Shown one piece after another: positions 36,228 through 45,253 of a DNA stretch of 64,000 nucleotides (position 1 is the first letter of the stretch; each line of letters opens with the position of its first letter). The notes under the pieces were generated by a model. The model searched no databases and was not told where the DNA came from. It was given only the letters and a program-made list of their open reading frames with translations. Source of the DNA: Sulfolobus islandicus Y.N.15.51 (GTDB lineage: Archaea; Thermoproteota; Thermoprotei_A; Sulfolobales; Sulfolobaceae); the NCBI RefSeq assembly GCF_000022485.1, contig NC_012623.1, positions 124,001-188,000 of the forward strand, in the 5' to 3' direction. A program made the translations under genes and the position numbers.

Positions 36228-37447
36228 ATAAATAACCTCATAAGATCAGATAACATCTTCGTAGTATTTACGTTTTCGCTTTTACTTTCTTGAAGCAAAA
36301 CGTTTATTGGCCTCTCCTTTCCATCGCCAGTCACTGTAAATAACTTGCCTAGAACATTACAAATAACCTTAGGGTACTTAGTGAAAACTTCCTCCTCACT
36401 TAATACACTAAAAGACCTTAAAGCTGTTTTCATATCCTTTAGCACAAACGATTCTTTGAGCATCTCGTAATAGATATCAGTTCTACTATAATCGTTAAGC
36501 TCCTTGATCTTCTTGGCAGCCTTTCCAGCAATAATTCCAGAACCTATTGCCAAATCCATTCCTCTAATATTAAATCCGTCATTTATTAGAAATCCAGCTG
36601 CATCGCCTACTAAGATTAAATTCTTGTCATGAATCTTACCTATCTTATCATAACCGTAATATGGAATTAAGTGTGCGGAGTATTCGAGTATATTCCCGCT
36701 TAAGCCTAACGATTCCCTAAATCTTTCCACAATTTCATGTGATGGTATACTAGAATTATATAACGATTCAACTTTTATCGTAACACCTATGGATAATGTA
36801 TCCTTATTTGTGTAGACGAAACCTCCTCCTTTCAAATTTCCTATTAACCCCATTATAGTTCTAGCCTCACCCTCATTTTCTGGTATCTCTGGTTTAATAT
36901 CCAACACCTCTTTAACTCCTAACATTAAAGTTTTAGGTTCTAGTTTTTTAACTCCTAAGAATCTAGACACTGGAGCAGTAATTCCACCTGCATCTATAAC
37001 CAAAGGTGCCTTAAGTTCACCTCTGTTTGTTTCTATTACCACGTAGTCTTTTTCCCGTCTAGCGTTGATTATGAGCGTAGTATAAGAAATCAATACTCCC
37101 TCATTTTCAGCCTCTTTAGCTAGCCATTGATCGAATTTAGCCCTTAATATAGTATAACTATTTTTAGTTTTATGTTGGAATGAAAAAGTGATTTTCTTTC
37201 CTTCCTCACAATAAATCTCATATGTTTCTTTAGTTACTGGTCTTTCTAAGGGTGCTCTCTCTAATGCATCTGGAAATAGTTGTGATAATGCGTGGACATA
37301 CATTCTTCCTCCAGAAACGTTTTTACTTCCAGAATATTCTCCCCTTTCTAATACAATTGTAGACAATCCTTCTCTGTTCGCAGTAATTGCAGCAGAAAGT
37401 CCAGCTAATCCTCCCCCAACAATTACAATATCGGCGTCGAAGCTCAC
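36224..37447 (-). CDS. fixC: FixC-like ETF:quinone oxidoreductase flavoprotein
   Basis: 407 aa. FAD-binding IVGGGLAGLSAAITANREG at the N-terminus, SGSKNVSGGRMYVHAL (~45), LVGDAAGFLINDGFNIRGMD (~285) and a C-terminal membrane-associated region. Forms with FixX the oxidoreductase that accepts electrons from ETF. The etfB/etfA genes lie 12 kb away on the same strand, so the two parts of the route are separately transcribed. Confidence 0.9.
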   Translation of the reverse strand: MSFDADIVIVGGGLAGLSAAITANREGLSTIVLERGEYSGSKNVSGGRMYVHALSQLFPDALERAPLERPVTKETYEIYCEEGKKITFSFQHKTKNSYTILRAKFDQWLAKEAENEGVLISYTTLIINARREKDYVVIETNRGELKAPLVIDAGGITAPVSRFLGVKKLEPKTLMLGVKEVLDIKPEIPENEGEARTIMGLIGNLKGGGFVYTNKDTLSIGVTIKVESLYNSSIPSHEIVERFRESLGLSGNILEYSAHLIPYYGYDKIGKIHDKNLILVGDAAGFLINDGFNIRGMDLAIGSGIIAGKAAKKIKELNDYSRTDIYYEMLKESFVLKDMKTALRSFSVLSEEEVFTKYPKVICNVLGKLFTVTGDGKERPINVLLQESKSENVNTTKMLSDLMRLFI

Positions 37448-37466
37448 ACTATTATATTTTGAAAGG

Positions 37467-37823
37467 TCATATATATGTGTTTGGCTTTCCTATATTTGCT
37501 TTTTTTATCATGTTCAATAATATCTCATTTCCATTACTAATTATGTAAAGTGTATGAAGTATTAATGCTTTTAATTTGTTCTCCCTACATACTCTCATAT
37601 CTTCAATACTTTTCTTAACCACTTCCATAAAAGGGGAATCATCTCTATGTAAAAAGTCATTACTACTTCTGAATTCCTTTATCTCTTTCTCTATTTCAGC
37701 TAGCAAATCTATTATCTTATCTTGATTCTCATAATCCTTTGCTACTGATAGCAACTCATTACCAGCTTCAATCACGTTACCTTCATTAAGCTTATCAATA
37801 ACCGCTACTAGCTTTCCAAACAT
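37467..37823 (-). CDS. small helical protein next to fixC
   Basis: 118 aa, predicted all-helical (MFGKLVAVIDKLNEGNVIEA..., with a repeated amphipathic pattern). It sits 20 bases upstream of fixC on the same strand and is probably in the same operon. It resembles small DUF1641-type helical proteins that accompany Sulfolobus redox operons, but I cannot confirm the family. Role unknown. Confidence 0.6.
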   Translation of the reverse strand: MFGKLVAVIDKLNEGNVIEAGNELLSVAKDYENQDKIIDLLAEIEKEIKEFRSSNDFLHRDDSPFMEVVKKSIEDMRVCRENKLKALILHTLYIISNGNEILLNMIKKANIGKPNTYI

Positions 37824-37851
37824 AAAAAATAATTTGAATTCGCTCCCTTAT

Positions 37852-38271
37852 TTACTTAACTACAATTACGGGAATCCTGGATTCTTGGACAATTTTATTC
37901 GATACACTCCCTAGGAATATGCGTTGAACCTTTGATAAACCTCTACTCCCAATTACTATTACATCGACTTGGTTATCTTTAGCAAACTCTAGAATAGAAT
38001 GAGCTGGATCTCCCTCTAAAGTAATACCCTCTGTATCTACACCTTTGCTTTTAGCCTTTTCTATTGCTTTTTTAACATCTTTCTTAGCTTTCTCTTCTAA
38101 GCTCTTAGTAGCTTCTAATGGAGGTAATACCCCTGAATTATAAAACAATGTAAGGTCTATAACTTCTACTACAAATAGTCTAGCGGAAAATTTACTAGCC
38201 AATTCTATTGCGAAATCTAATGCTCTTTCAGCGTTCTCCGAACCATCATAGCCAACTAGGATTCTCTTCAT
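37852..38271 (-). CDS. UspA-family universal stress protein
   Basis: 139 aa. Starts RILVGYDGSENAERALDFA and ends with the ATP-binding signature VIGSRGLSKVQRIFLGSVS followed by IPVIVVK. The complete G-x2-G-x9-G(S) motif suggests the ATP-binding subclass. Same strand as the fix genes, with a 28-base gap. Confidence 0.92.
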   Translation of the reverse strand: MKRILVGYDGSENAERALDFAIELASKFSARLFVVEVIDLTLFYNSGVLPPLEATKSLEEKAKKDVKKAIEKAKSKGVDTEGITLEGDPAHSILEFAKDNQVDVIVIGSRGLSKVQRIFLGSVSNKIVQESRIPVIVVK

Positions 38272-38305
38272 AGATATTAACCAGATTACATGGATTTAAA
38301 ATTAA

Positions 38306-39184
38306 CTAGGACCAAGGTCTTATCGATTTCAGAGACGAGACGAATTTATCTAAAAAGTAACTCTTCTCTCTAAAATGCTCATCTATTTCCCTCCAATCTT
38401 CTTCCGACAATCTCCAGCCCATTGCACCAGCATTCTCCTCAACGTGGGGTATTTTGGAAGCCTTAACTATTGGTATTAAACTATTTCTACCAGTGATATA
38501 CCAGTTTAAGGCTACTTGGGTAGCAGTCTTATTGTACCTCTTACCTATGCTTGCTAAGAATTCGTTTCTCGCCAATATTCCATTTTCCAATGGAGTATAA
38601 GCCATGTACATCAATCCATTTTTCTCTGCATAAGCTAAAGCTTTCCTCTCATCATCCCTATTTAGCAGGCTATAATGATTCTGAATTGCCACAATCTCGT
38701 ATTTACTAACACACTCTCTAGCTCTCTCAATTTGATCTACATCGAAATTGCTTAGGCCAAAATACCTTATTACACCATCATCAACTAACTTCTCAAATGC
38801 ACTTATTGTCTTACAAATGGGTACTCTTGAAGGGGAGTGAAGTAAATAAAGGTCGATGTATGTGCCTAGCCTTTTAGAACTATTTTTAGCTGACTTTATC
38901 ACATTATCATATTCAGCATGGCTAGGCCAAACCTTGGAGACTATAAACAGCTCATCTCTATTAAATCTCTTAATTGCCTCACCTACTAATTCCTCAGCGT
39001 GACCATTTCCATACATTTCGGCAGTATCAATGAGCCTTATTCCTAGCTCAATTGCCTTACGAATCGCACTCACCCACTCGTTATCTCTATCATGAGAAGC
39101 GTACCAATAACCTCCTCCAATTCTCCAAGTTCCAAAAGCCAGTGACGATACGGTAAAGTATTTAAATTTCTTAACGTCCTCCAT
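38306..39184 (-). CDS. aldo/keto reductase
   Basis: 292 aa TIM barrel. Catalytic tetrad visible: Asp in LIDTAEMYGNGHAEE, the Tyr four residues on, Lys in FIVSKVWPSH and His in LYLLHSPSR. C-terminal NADPH-binding region IVKASKIPHVEENAGAMGW. Substrate unknown. Preceded on the minus strand by ~100 bases shared with the divergent E1-alpha promoter. Confidence 0.92.
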   Translation of the reverse strand: MEDVKKFKYFTVSSLAFGTWRIGGGYWYASHDRDNEWVSAIRKAIELGIRLIDTAEMYGNGHAEELVGEAIKRFNRDELFIVSKVWPSHAEYDNVIKSAKNSSKRLGTYIDLYLLHSPSRVPICKTISAFEKLVDDGVIRYFGLSNFDVDQIERARECVSKYEIVAIQNHYSLLNRDDERKALAYAEKNGLMYMAYTPLENGILARNEFLASIGKRYNKTATQVALNWYITGRNSLIPIVKASKIPHVEENAGAMGWRLSEEDWREIDEHFREKSYFLDKFVSSLKSIRPWS

Positions 39185-39285
39185 AAATATATCTTAAATT
39201 TGTACCTTTTAAAAATTGCTTCTTAATGTACATCATATCTAATATAGGAAGAAAAGGATATAAGTACATAATTTAATTTATTAAT

Positions 39286-40323
39286 ATGATAATAAAACCA
39301 GAACCCTCATTAAAGGACTTATCATATCTAATAGAAAGTTCTGGACTGAAACCGAGTGATCTACTCAATATGTATAGGAGAATGTTAACGATAAGGTATT
39401 TTGAGGAAACGATAAGAAAAATATATCATGAGGGGAAGAATCCCTTCAATATGGCTTCTGGTATAATTAGAGGGGAAATGCACTTATCCATAGGTCAAGA
39501 GGCAGTAGCTGTAGGTACATTATATAAAGTTAGGGATGAAGACGTCGTAGTGAGTACTCATAGACCTCATCATCATGCGATTGCGAAGGGCGTAGACGCA
39601 AACAAGCTAGTAGCTGAAATTTTAGGTAAGGTAACTGGACTTTGTAGAGGAAAAGGAGGACACATGCACTTGTTCGATAAAACTAAAAACTTTGCTTGTA
39701 GCGGTATTGTAGGGGCATCTTTTCCCCAAGCTGCTGGTGCTGCTTTCGCATTTAAATATTCTGGTAAGGATAACGTAGCTATAGCATTTGCAGGTGAAGG
39801 AGCAGCAAATCACGGCACTTTCGCTGAAACGTTAAATATAGCAAGTGCATGGGAACTACCATTAATATTAGTTATAGAGGACAATAAGTACGCTGATTCC
39901 ACACCTAAATCCTTTGTAATGTCAACTACCTTTCACTATCAAAGGGGATTGACATATAACGTTCCGTCATATCTAGTTGATGGAATGGACGTAATAGATG
40001 TCTATTCAACTGCAAGGAAGGCGATTGAGAGGGCTAGAAAGGGTTTTGGGCCTACATTAATAGAAGCTCTAACGTATAGATATGTGGGACATTTTGAGGG
40101 AGATAGCGAGGAATATAGAACTAAAGAGGAAGTCGAGATGTGGAGTTCACTAGATCCCATAAGGAGATTGGAGAACCGAATATTACGTTTAAACTATGCA
40201 GATAACGAAATCCTAGCTAAATTAAGAGAAGAGGCTAGAAAGCAAGTTCAAGATGCAATAGATTTCGCCCTTAGAAGTCCCTATCCAGACCCTAATGAGG
40301 CATTAACGGGTGTCTTCGCATGA
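39286..40323 (+). CDS. 2-oxoacid dehydrogenase E1 alpha subunit
   Basis: 345 aa. ThDP motif AGEGAANHGTFAETLNIASA...VIEDNKY (in parts) and STHRPHHHAIAKGVDANKLV fit E1-alpha/acetoin dehydrogenase alpha. The stop overlaps the ATG of the E1-beta gene (ATGA), but that gene is disrupted by insertion sequences 80 bases later. Unless a paralogue supplies beta, the alpha subunit has no partner at this locus. TATA-like ATAATTTAATTTATTA lies just before the ATG. Confidence 0.9.
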   Translation: MIIKPEPSLKDLSYLIESSGLKPSDLLNMYRRMLTIRYFEETIRKIYHEGKNPFNMASGIIRGEMHLSIGQEAVAVGTLYKVRDEDVVVSTHRPHHHAIAKGVDANKLVAEILGKVTGLCRGKGGHMHLFDKTKNFACSGIVGASFPQAAGAAFAFKYSGKDNVAIAFAGEGAANHGTFAETLNIASAWELPLILVIEDNKYADSTPKSFVMSTTFHYQRGLTYNVPSYLVDGMDVIDVYSTARKAIERARKGFGPTLIEALTYRYVGHFEGDSEEYRTKEEVEMWSSLDPIRRLENRILRLNYADNEILAKLREEARKQVQDAIDFALRSPYPDPNEALTGVFA

Positions 40324-40705
40324 AAATAAGGGGAATTGCACAAGCGATTTCAGAAGCGATAAAGCAGGAAATGGAAAGAAATGACAGAATTGTGGTGTTC
40401 GGTAGACCCAAAATCGTATTATGAAAAATAATTCTAACAGAATAATATCGATTCATGATAGATAACAGGATTTATATGAGTATTAAGAATTCAATTGAAG
40501 AAAGGGTTTAAGATGAGGGAGATGTGGTATTACCACGTGACATAGGAAGATGGTAACACCCGGTCTCCCTCACCAAAACAACTTACAACAAATAGGATAT
40601 AAATTACTTTCCATGCTGAACTTCAAGGGAAAGAAAGGGGAAGAGGTGGCGAGAACCCTCATCTCAGCGTGTTTATGGAACGATTCGGTGGAAAGCAAGT
40701 CGAGA

Positions 40706-40932
40706 GAGTGTCCCAAGTGCAAATAATTGAATAAATCTATGTAAAGGTTTATAGCTAATAATTCAAAAGATATCGTGAATTACTGAGAAATTTTGAATTT
40801 TCGCTTGAAGCAAAAAGTCGCGTAATATTTAAAGGGAACCGGGACGATGTAGTACCGATTCACATGAAGCCTTGGATAGAATACTACAACGGCCCGGTCC
40901 CCTATGAACATTTATCAGCAAGGCATAAAACA
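40706..40932 (+). mobile_element. fragment of a third insertion sequence (Y), N-terminal region
   Basis: Starts at about GTGTCCCAAG and stops at the IS256 end. Related copies lie at 61569-62020 (longer, plus strand) and at 63353-63590 (reverse strand). It includes the start of the 140-aa Y reading frame (HMKPWIEYYNGPVPYEHLSA) and an imperfect ~21-bp inverted repeat (CCGGGACGATGTAGTA paired with TACTACAACGGCCCGG, in parts). The junction with element A is the same in the reverse-strand copy. Confidence 0.65.
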
Positions 40933-42258
40933 GGGGCTACTGGGTATAGTTGTGTAAGAAAATATGTAAGCAGAAGGTTAAAAGTCTTCATCAAGACTCA
41001 CCTGGAACCTTGAAGCGTGGAGTTGTTTGAGATGATATGAGTAATGCCTTATCACCGACATGGGCCTGAACTTCCAACGCGAATTACTTTCATGGATCGA
41101 AACGTAGAGATAGACCTCCAAGGAGCGAAGAGAGGGAAAGTAACCTCCGAGCTCCTCCTCGAACCTAGCCAGGATCGAGTTGAAACTCTCCGACGTGTTA
41201 TTAGTGTAGAGGTAGTGTCTAATCTCCCTGGGGAAGTTGAGAAAGGAACAATACTTGTCAGCAGCGTCAAGAAGCCTCTTGGCTCGGGCTGGAGAAAAGG
41301 GTTGGACAAGTTGGCTGAGGGACAATATAGCCTTCCTTCCCTCCTCCACCTTCCTGGAGGACTTTAGATCCCTAACTCTAATCATTAGTTCCTCCTTGTC
41401 TGGGAGGACCCTCATGAGGTTCCTAACCATGTGTGTTATACAGAGCTGGTGTTGAGAGGAGGGAAAGAGCGTGGACACGACGCGATCGAGTCCAGAGAAG
41501 TCATCGCTCACGATTACGTCAACCCTGCTGACTCCCCTGCTTACGAGTCCGCTCAAGAAGGACTTCCAACCGTCCAAGTCCTCCCTATCCCTAACTTCGT
41601 AGTCCAAGACGAACTTATTCCCTTCTAAGTCAACTCCTATGGCAATGTAAATGGCTCTCTCCATGATCGACTCGCTGATTCTGACCTTTACGATCTTCAC
41701 ATCGATGTAAAGGGCTAGGAGATCGTGAGGTAGTTCGCGGCTCTTGTATTCCTTGAGTTTGTTGGATATTCTCTCGGCAACCCGATTCATTACGATCTCA
41801 CTATACGGTATTCCCTTGGCTGCTAACACGGCCTTGACTTGACTTGGAGTCATGCCTGATAGAACGAGCTGCTGGAGGAAGTCCTCGTAATCTGGGCTGG
41901 TCCTCTCGTACTTCTCCGGAAGGATCTTGGGTCTGAAGCCACCCTTTCTGGTTCTCGGTACTCTGAGTCTTAATACTCCGTCTCCGGTTCCCAGATATCT
42001 GAAGTAGGTCCCGTTCTTGTGGTCGTCCTCAACTTCTAGGTAGGCTTCCCTCTCTTCCATCATGGCCTCTTGCAAGATTATCTCCTCTATTTCCCTTAGG
42101 CTAACTCCTTCTTTGATTGCCTTTCTTATCTTTTCTCTTATTTCTTCCATTACCTTCATGGTATTACTCTCCCTTATGGTATTACCCCTTCCGGGGTTAT
42201 TTTTACTTTTTGTCATTATTTTTCACCTTTTGCTACCACAACTATAACTGGTAGCCCC
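40933..42258 (-). mobile_element. IS256-family element (ISC1332-like), copy 1
   Basis: Bounded by GGGGCTACTGGGTATAGTTG on the left and the inverse of GGGGCTACCAGTTATAGTTG on the right. 1326 bp. It is nearly identical to copy 2 (62021-63352, 1332 bp), from which it differs by a 6-base deletion. The family and exact 1332-bp length match S. solfataricus ISC1332. The two flanks belong to different elements and show no 8-bp target duplication, so this copy reached its present state by recombination or deletion. Confidence 0.88.
40978..42216 (-). CDS. IS256-family transposase, copy 1
   Basis: 412 aa. DDE residues: Asp in LALYIDVKIVKV (~170), Asp in VIVSDDFSGLD (~237) and Glu in TNNTSESFNSIL (~365), plus the C/H-rich HQLCITHMVRNLMRV typical of IS256 enzymes. 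Two residues (Lys-Glu) are missing after LPDK compared with copy 2; this is unlikely to abolish activity. Long ORFs on the opposite strand of this element are shadows. Confidence 0.92.
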   Translation of the reverse strand: MTKSKNNPGRGNTIRESNTMKVMEEIREKIRKAIKEGVSLREIEEIILQEAMMEEREAYLEVEDDHKNGTYFRYLGTGDGVLRLRVPRTRKGGFRPKILPEKYERTSPDYEDFLQQLVLSGMTPSQVKAVLAAKGIPYSEIVMNRVAERISNKLKEYKSRELPHDLLALYIDVKIVKVRISESIMERAIYIAIGVDLEGNKFVLDYEVRDREDLDGWKSFLSGLVSRGVSRVDVIVSDDFSGLDRVVSTLFPSSQHQLCITHMVRNLMRVLPDKEELMIRVRDLKSSRKVEEGRKAILSLSQLVQPFSPARAKRLLDAADKYCSFLNFPREIRHYLYTNNTSESFNSILARFEEELGGYFPSLRSLEVYLYVSIHESNSRWKFRPMSVIRHYSYHLKQLHASRFQVSLDEDF

Positions 42259-42777
42259 TTCATTTCACAGTTTAAGTATATAGTTGCTGTGCCTGTTGGG
42301 GATGTTAAGGTGTTTGAGGAGTTTGACGGGGATTACACAACTAATAGTAAGAGGCATAGGAGGGATGAGCAGGTCAAGTTCAGGCTTCTCGTGTACAGCA
42401 AGGAAGAAGTGAGGAGAAAGAGTCTTGTTTATTTTGCTAGGGCTACTAATCTAGACCTATCCAAGAGGGAAGTGTTGGATTTGTATAATAAGGTAAGGGG
42501 TCCCATAGAGACCTCTTATAGGAACATTAAGGCTTTTCTTCCATTTACTGGTTCTACTAAGTTTGTTTTTCGCACGTTGATCTTCGTGCTGGCCGTGGCC
42601 TTCTACTCCCTGTACACCGTGTTCAAGGGGGAGGTGGGGAGAGAGGAGTTTAGATTATTATTAATTCTTTTATTTCCTGATTTATTCAATCCAGAGAATT
42701 TTACATTTAATGTAATTGAAACACTTATTTACACTATAGATTTATTTTTAAGGAGGTGATTTTGGGTCTACCGTGTT

Positions 42778-43976
42778 CGGTAGACCCAAAATCATATTAG
42801 AAAAAATATTTCTAGTAGGATAATATCGAATTTATAAAAGATAAAGAAATTTATAAGAGTATAAAGAATTCAATTGAAGAAAGGGTTTAAGGTGAGGGAG
42901 ATGTGGTATTACCACGTGAGTAAGTGAGATGGTAACACCCGGTCTCCCTCACCAAACATTCAACAAATAGGATATAAATTACTTTCCATGTTGAACTTCC
43001 AAGGGGAAAAGGTAGAGAAGGTAGCGAAAACTCTCATCCCCGCGTGTTTGTGGAACGACTCTGTAGAGAACAAGTCCAGAGCGTATGACGTATCCCCACA
43101 GACCGTGAGGAATTACGTAGTGAAACAAGGGATGGAAGTGATTGAAAAGCTATTGGAAAGAGCTAGGAAAATATCCTTGGAGATATTAAAGGGGGTAAAG
43201 GAGATAGATCTTTCAATAGACTGGACAACCAAGACGTGGTATGGGAAACCAGTGAAAGGGAGCTCTGAAAAAGGAAACTCGTGGAACTACGCAACAACCA
43301 AGTATAAGGGGAAAGTACTTTTACTTGCCTTTATTCCGCAAGTGAACGGTATGACTAAGGACGAGATAGTGAAGGTTCTTGTGGAGCAAGTAATGGCAAT
43401 GGGATTCAAGATAAGGTTGATGACTCTTGACGCTGGTTTCTACACAGTTGATGTGCTCAATTTCATTTCACAGTTTAAGTATATAGTTGCTGTGCCTGTT
43501 GGGGATGTTAAGGTTTATGAGGAGTTTGACGGAGAGTATATGACAAATAGTAAGAGGCATAGGAGGGATGGGCAGGTCAAGTTCAGGCTCCTCGTGTACA
43601 GCAAGGAAAAAGTGAGGAGAAAGAGTCTTGTTTATTTTGCTAGGGCTACTAATCTAGACCTATCCAAGAGGGAAGTGTTGGATTTGTACAATAAGGTAAG
43701 AGGTCCCATAGAGACCTCTTATAGGAACATTAAGGCTTTTCTTCCATTTACTGGTTCTACTAAGTTTGTTTTTCGCACGTTGATCTTCGTGCTGGCCCTT
43801 GTACTCTACTCCTTATATACCATATTCAAGGGGGAGGTGGGGAGAGAGGAGTTTAGATTATTATTAATTCTTTTATTTCCTGATTTATTCAATCCAGAGA
43901 ATTTTACATTTAATATAATTGAAACACTTATTTACACTATAGATTTATTTTTAAGGAGGTGATTTTGGGTCTACCG
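42778..43976 (+). mobile_element. intact ISH3-type element B (1199 bp)
   Basis: Inverted repeats CGGTAGACCCAAAATC (42778-42793) and GATTTTGGGTCTACCG (43961-43976), flanked by TGTT at 42774-42777 and 43977-43980. Upstream of the transposase is a structured leader: GGTGAGGGAGA (from ~42892) pairs with TCTCCCTCACC (to ~42954), enclosing the palindrome GTGGTATTACCAC. The same leader is present in element A and in the copy at 63.7 kb. Size and family resemble S. solfataricus ISC1200/ISC1225-type elements; the exact name is unconfirmed. Confidence 0.85.
42988..43962 (+). CDS. ISH3-type (IS4-superfamily) DDE transposase
   Basis: 324 aa. Catalytic Asp in DLSIDWTTKTW (~95), Asp in LMTLDAGFYTVD (~150) and Glu in YNKVRGPIETSYRNIK (~240), the R-x3-E-x6-K signature of the IS4 superfamily. 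Appears intact and may be active, possibly also in trans on element A ends and on the end at 63.9 kb. Confidence 0.9.
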   Translation: MLNFQGEKVEKVAKTLIPACLWNDSVENKSRAYDVSPQTVRNYVVKQGMEVIEKLLERARKISLEILKGVKEIDLSIDWTTKTWYGKPVKGSSEKGNSWNYATTKYKGKVLLLAFIPQVNGMTKDEIVKVLVEQVMAMGFKIRLMTLDAGFYTVDVLNFISQFKYIVAVPVGDVKVYEEFDGEYMTNSKRHRRDGQVKFRLLVYSKEKVRRKSLVYFARATNLDLSKREVLDLYNKVRGPIETSYRNIKAFLPFTGSTKFVFRTLIFVLALVLYSLYTIFKGEVGREEFRLLLILLFPDLFNPENFTFNIIETLIYTIDLFLRR

Positions 43977-44965
43977 TGTTAGGAGAGGACGTAACGTATT
44001 GGGGGGCAGTGTTTGGATTTACAATGGGTTTATTTGAGAAGTTCGATAGAAAAAGGGTTTTCGACACGCCAATAGCAGAGCAAACTTTTATGGGAATGGC
44101 AGTAGGCGCAGCAGCTGCTGGCTTACATCCAGTAGTTTCCTTGATGTTCGTTGATTTCTTAGGAGCTGGATTCGATCAAATGTACAACCATATGGCCAAA
44201 AATTACTATATGAGTGGTGGACAATTCCCAATGCCAGTAACTATAATAACAGCAATAGGAGGAGGGTATGGAGATTCATCTCAGCATTCTCAAGTGTTAT
44301 ACAGTTTGTTTGCCCACTTACCTGGATTTAAGGTTGTAGTACCATCAACGCCATACGATGCTAAAGGTTTAGTAACTAAGGCGTTAAGGGATCCAAATCC
44401 CATCGTAGTGTTTGGGCATAAATTATTAACTGGATTACCGTTCTTACCCTTTGAGGGTACAGAGGAGGAAGTCCCAGATGAGCCTTATGAGGTTGAGTTT
44501 GGTAAGGCTGCTTTAAGAAGAGAAGGTAATGACTTAACAATAATTTCCGCAGGATTAATGGTTCATAGGAGTTTGAGGGCTGCTGAAATGCTTCAACAGG
44601 ATGGAATTTCGGCTGAGGTAATTGATTTAAGAACATTAATACCTTTAGATGAGGAGACTATAGTTAAGTCTGCAAAGAAAACTGGAAGGGTTTTGATAGT
44701 GGATGAGGATTATATGAGTTATGGAATGACGGGAGAAGTAGCGTTTAGAATCCAAGCTAAAGCATTAAAGGACCTTAAGGTACCAATTGGTAGGTTAGCA
44801 GTTCCAGATGTTCCAATACCCTTCTCTGAACCATTAGAGAACGCTGTAATACCTAGTATTAAGAGAATATATAATGAGGCGAGGAAGTTATATCAGGGAA
44901 GTTAACGTTAATCATTCTTTTTCTTTTAAAAAACTTTTATAGTATTAAGTTCAATATAAATAGTA

Positions 44966-45253
44966 GTGGGAAAGCAAGTGCTATCATATGAGTATATATT
45001 AAGAGTAGATGAAAAGGGAAGGATTATGATTCCAAAAGAAGTAAGGGATAAGCTAAAGATTTTCAATTCAGTTAGACTAATTGTAAATGAGAGTGGTGAA
45101 ATTATTATAAAGAAAATGGAGAGAAATATAGAGAAATATGCTGGATATTTTAGAGTTGACTGGAGTAAACTTGCAGGAATGGATATCGATAAAATATTGG
45201 ATGAGGCGTTGAGAGAGAGGAGTGAAAAGTGGTTAAGAGATATTTTGACGTGA
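44966..45253 (+). CDS. AbrB/SpoVT-type VapB antitoxin
   Basis: 95 aa, GTG start. Residues 5-50 (LRVDEKGRIMIPKEVRDKLK) form the swapped-hairpin AbrB DNA-binding domain, and the C-terminal helix (YFRVDWSKLAGMDIDKILDEA) would wrap the toxin. It normally represses its own operon together with VapC. The toxin gene that follows is broken, so the antitoxin is now an orphan at this locus. Confidence 0.85.
   Translation: MGKQVLSYEYILRVDEKGRIMIPKEVRDKLKIFNSVRLIVNESGEIIIKKMERNIEKYAGYFRVDWSKLAGMDIDKILDEALRERSEKWLRDILT

Larger units (their letters stand above)
40400..42773 (+). mobile_element. ISH3-type element A, interrupted by other insertion-sequence DNA
   Basis: Ends are the inverted repeats CGGTAGACCCAAAATC (40400-40415) and GATTTTGGGTCTACCG (42758-42773), flanked by TGTT on both sides. 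The left part (40400 to ~40705) contains the leader and first ~30 codons of the transposase (ATG 40613). It then switches to foreign DNA (40706-40932) and an IS256 element (40933-42258), and resumes at 42259 with the C-terminal 165 codons of the transposase (visible ORF 42289-42759). Its right part is nearly identical to element B, while its left part is clearly diverged, so it is a chimera. The transposase is not functional. Confidence 0.88.
40320..44905 (+). pseudogene. 2-oxoacid dehydrogenase E1 beta, interrupted by two tandem insertion sequences
   Basis: N-terminal 26 codons at 40320-40399 (MKIRGIAQAISEAIKQEMER...), then 3.58 kb of inserted DNA, then the remaining ~308 codons from 43981 (LGEDVTYWGAVFGFTMGLFEKF, in frame). 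Removing the inserts and their duplicated TGTT gives an uninterrupted IVVLGEDV. The remainder carries the E1-beta features DTPIAEQTFMGMAVGAAAAG and a C-terminal transketolase domain. A GTG created at 43976-43978 lets an N-terminally truncated ORF start inside the insertion-sequence end, but it lacks the first ~27 residues. Confidence 0.92.

Noticed and set aside
41044-41628. Long plus-strand ORFs inside the IS256 elements (also 62132-62722)
   Set aside because: They mirror the transposase codons on the opposite strand, recur identically in both copies and resemble no known protein.
42289-42759. An independent 156-aa gene
   Set aside because: It is the C-terminal part of the interrupted transposase of element A, nearly identical to the same part of element B.
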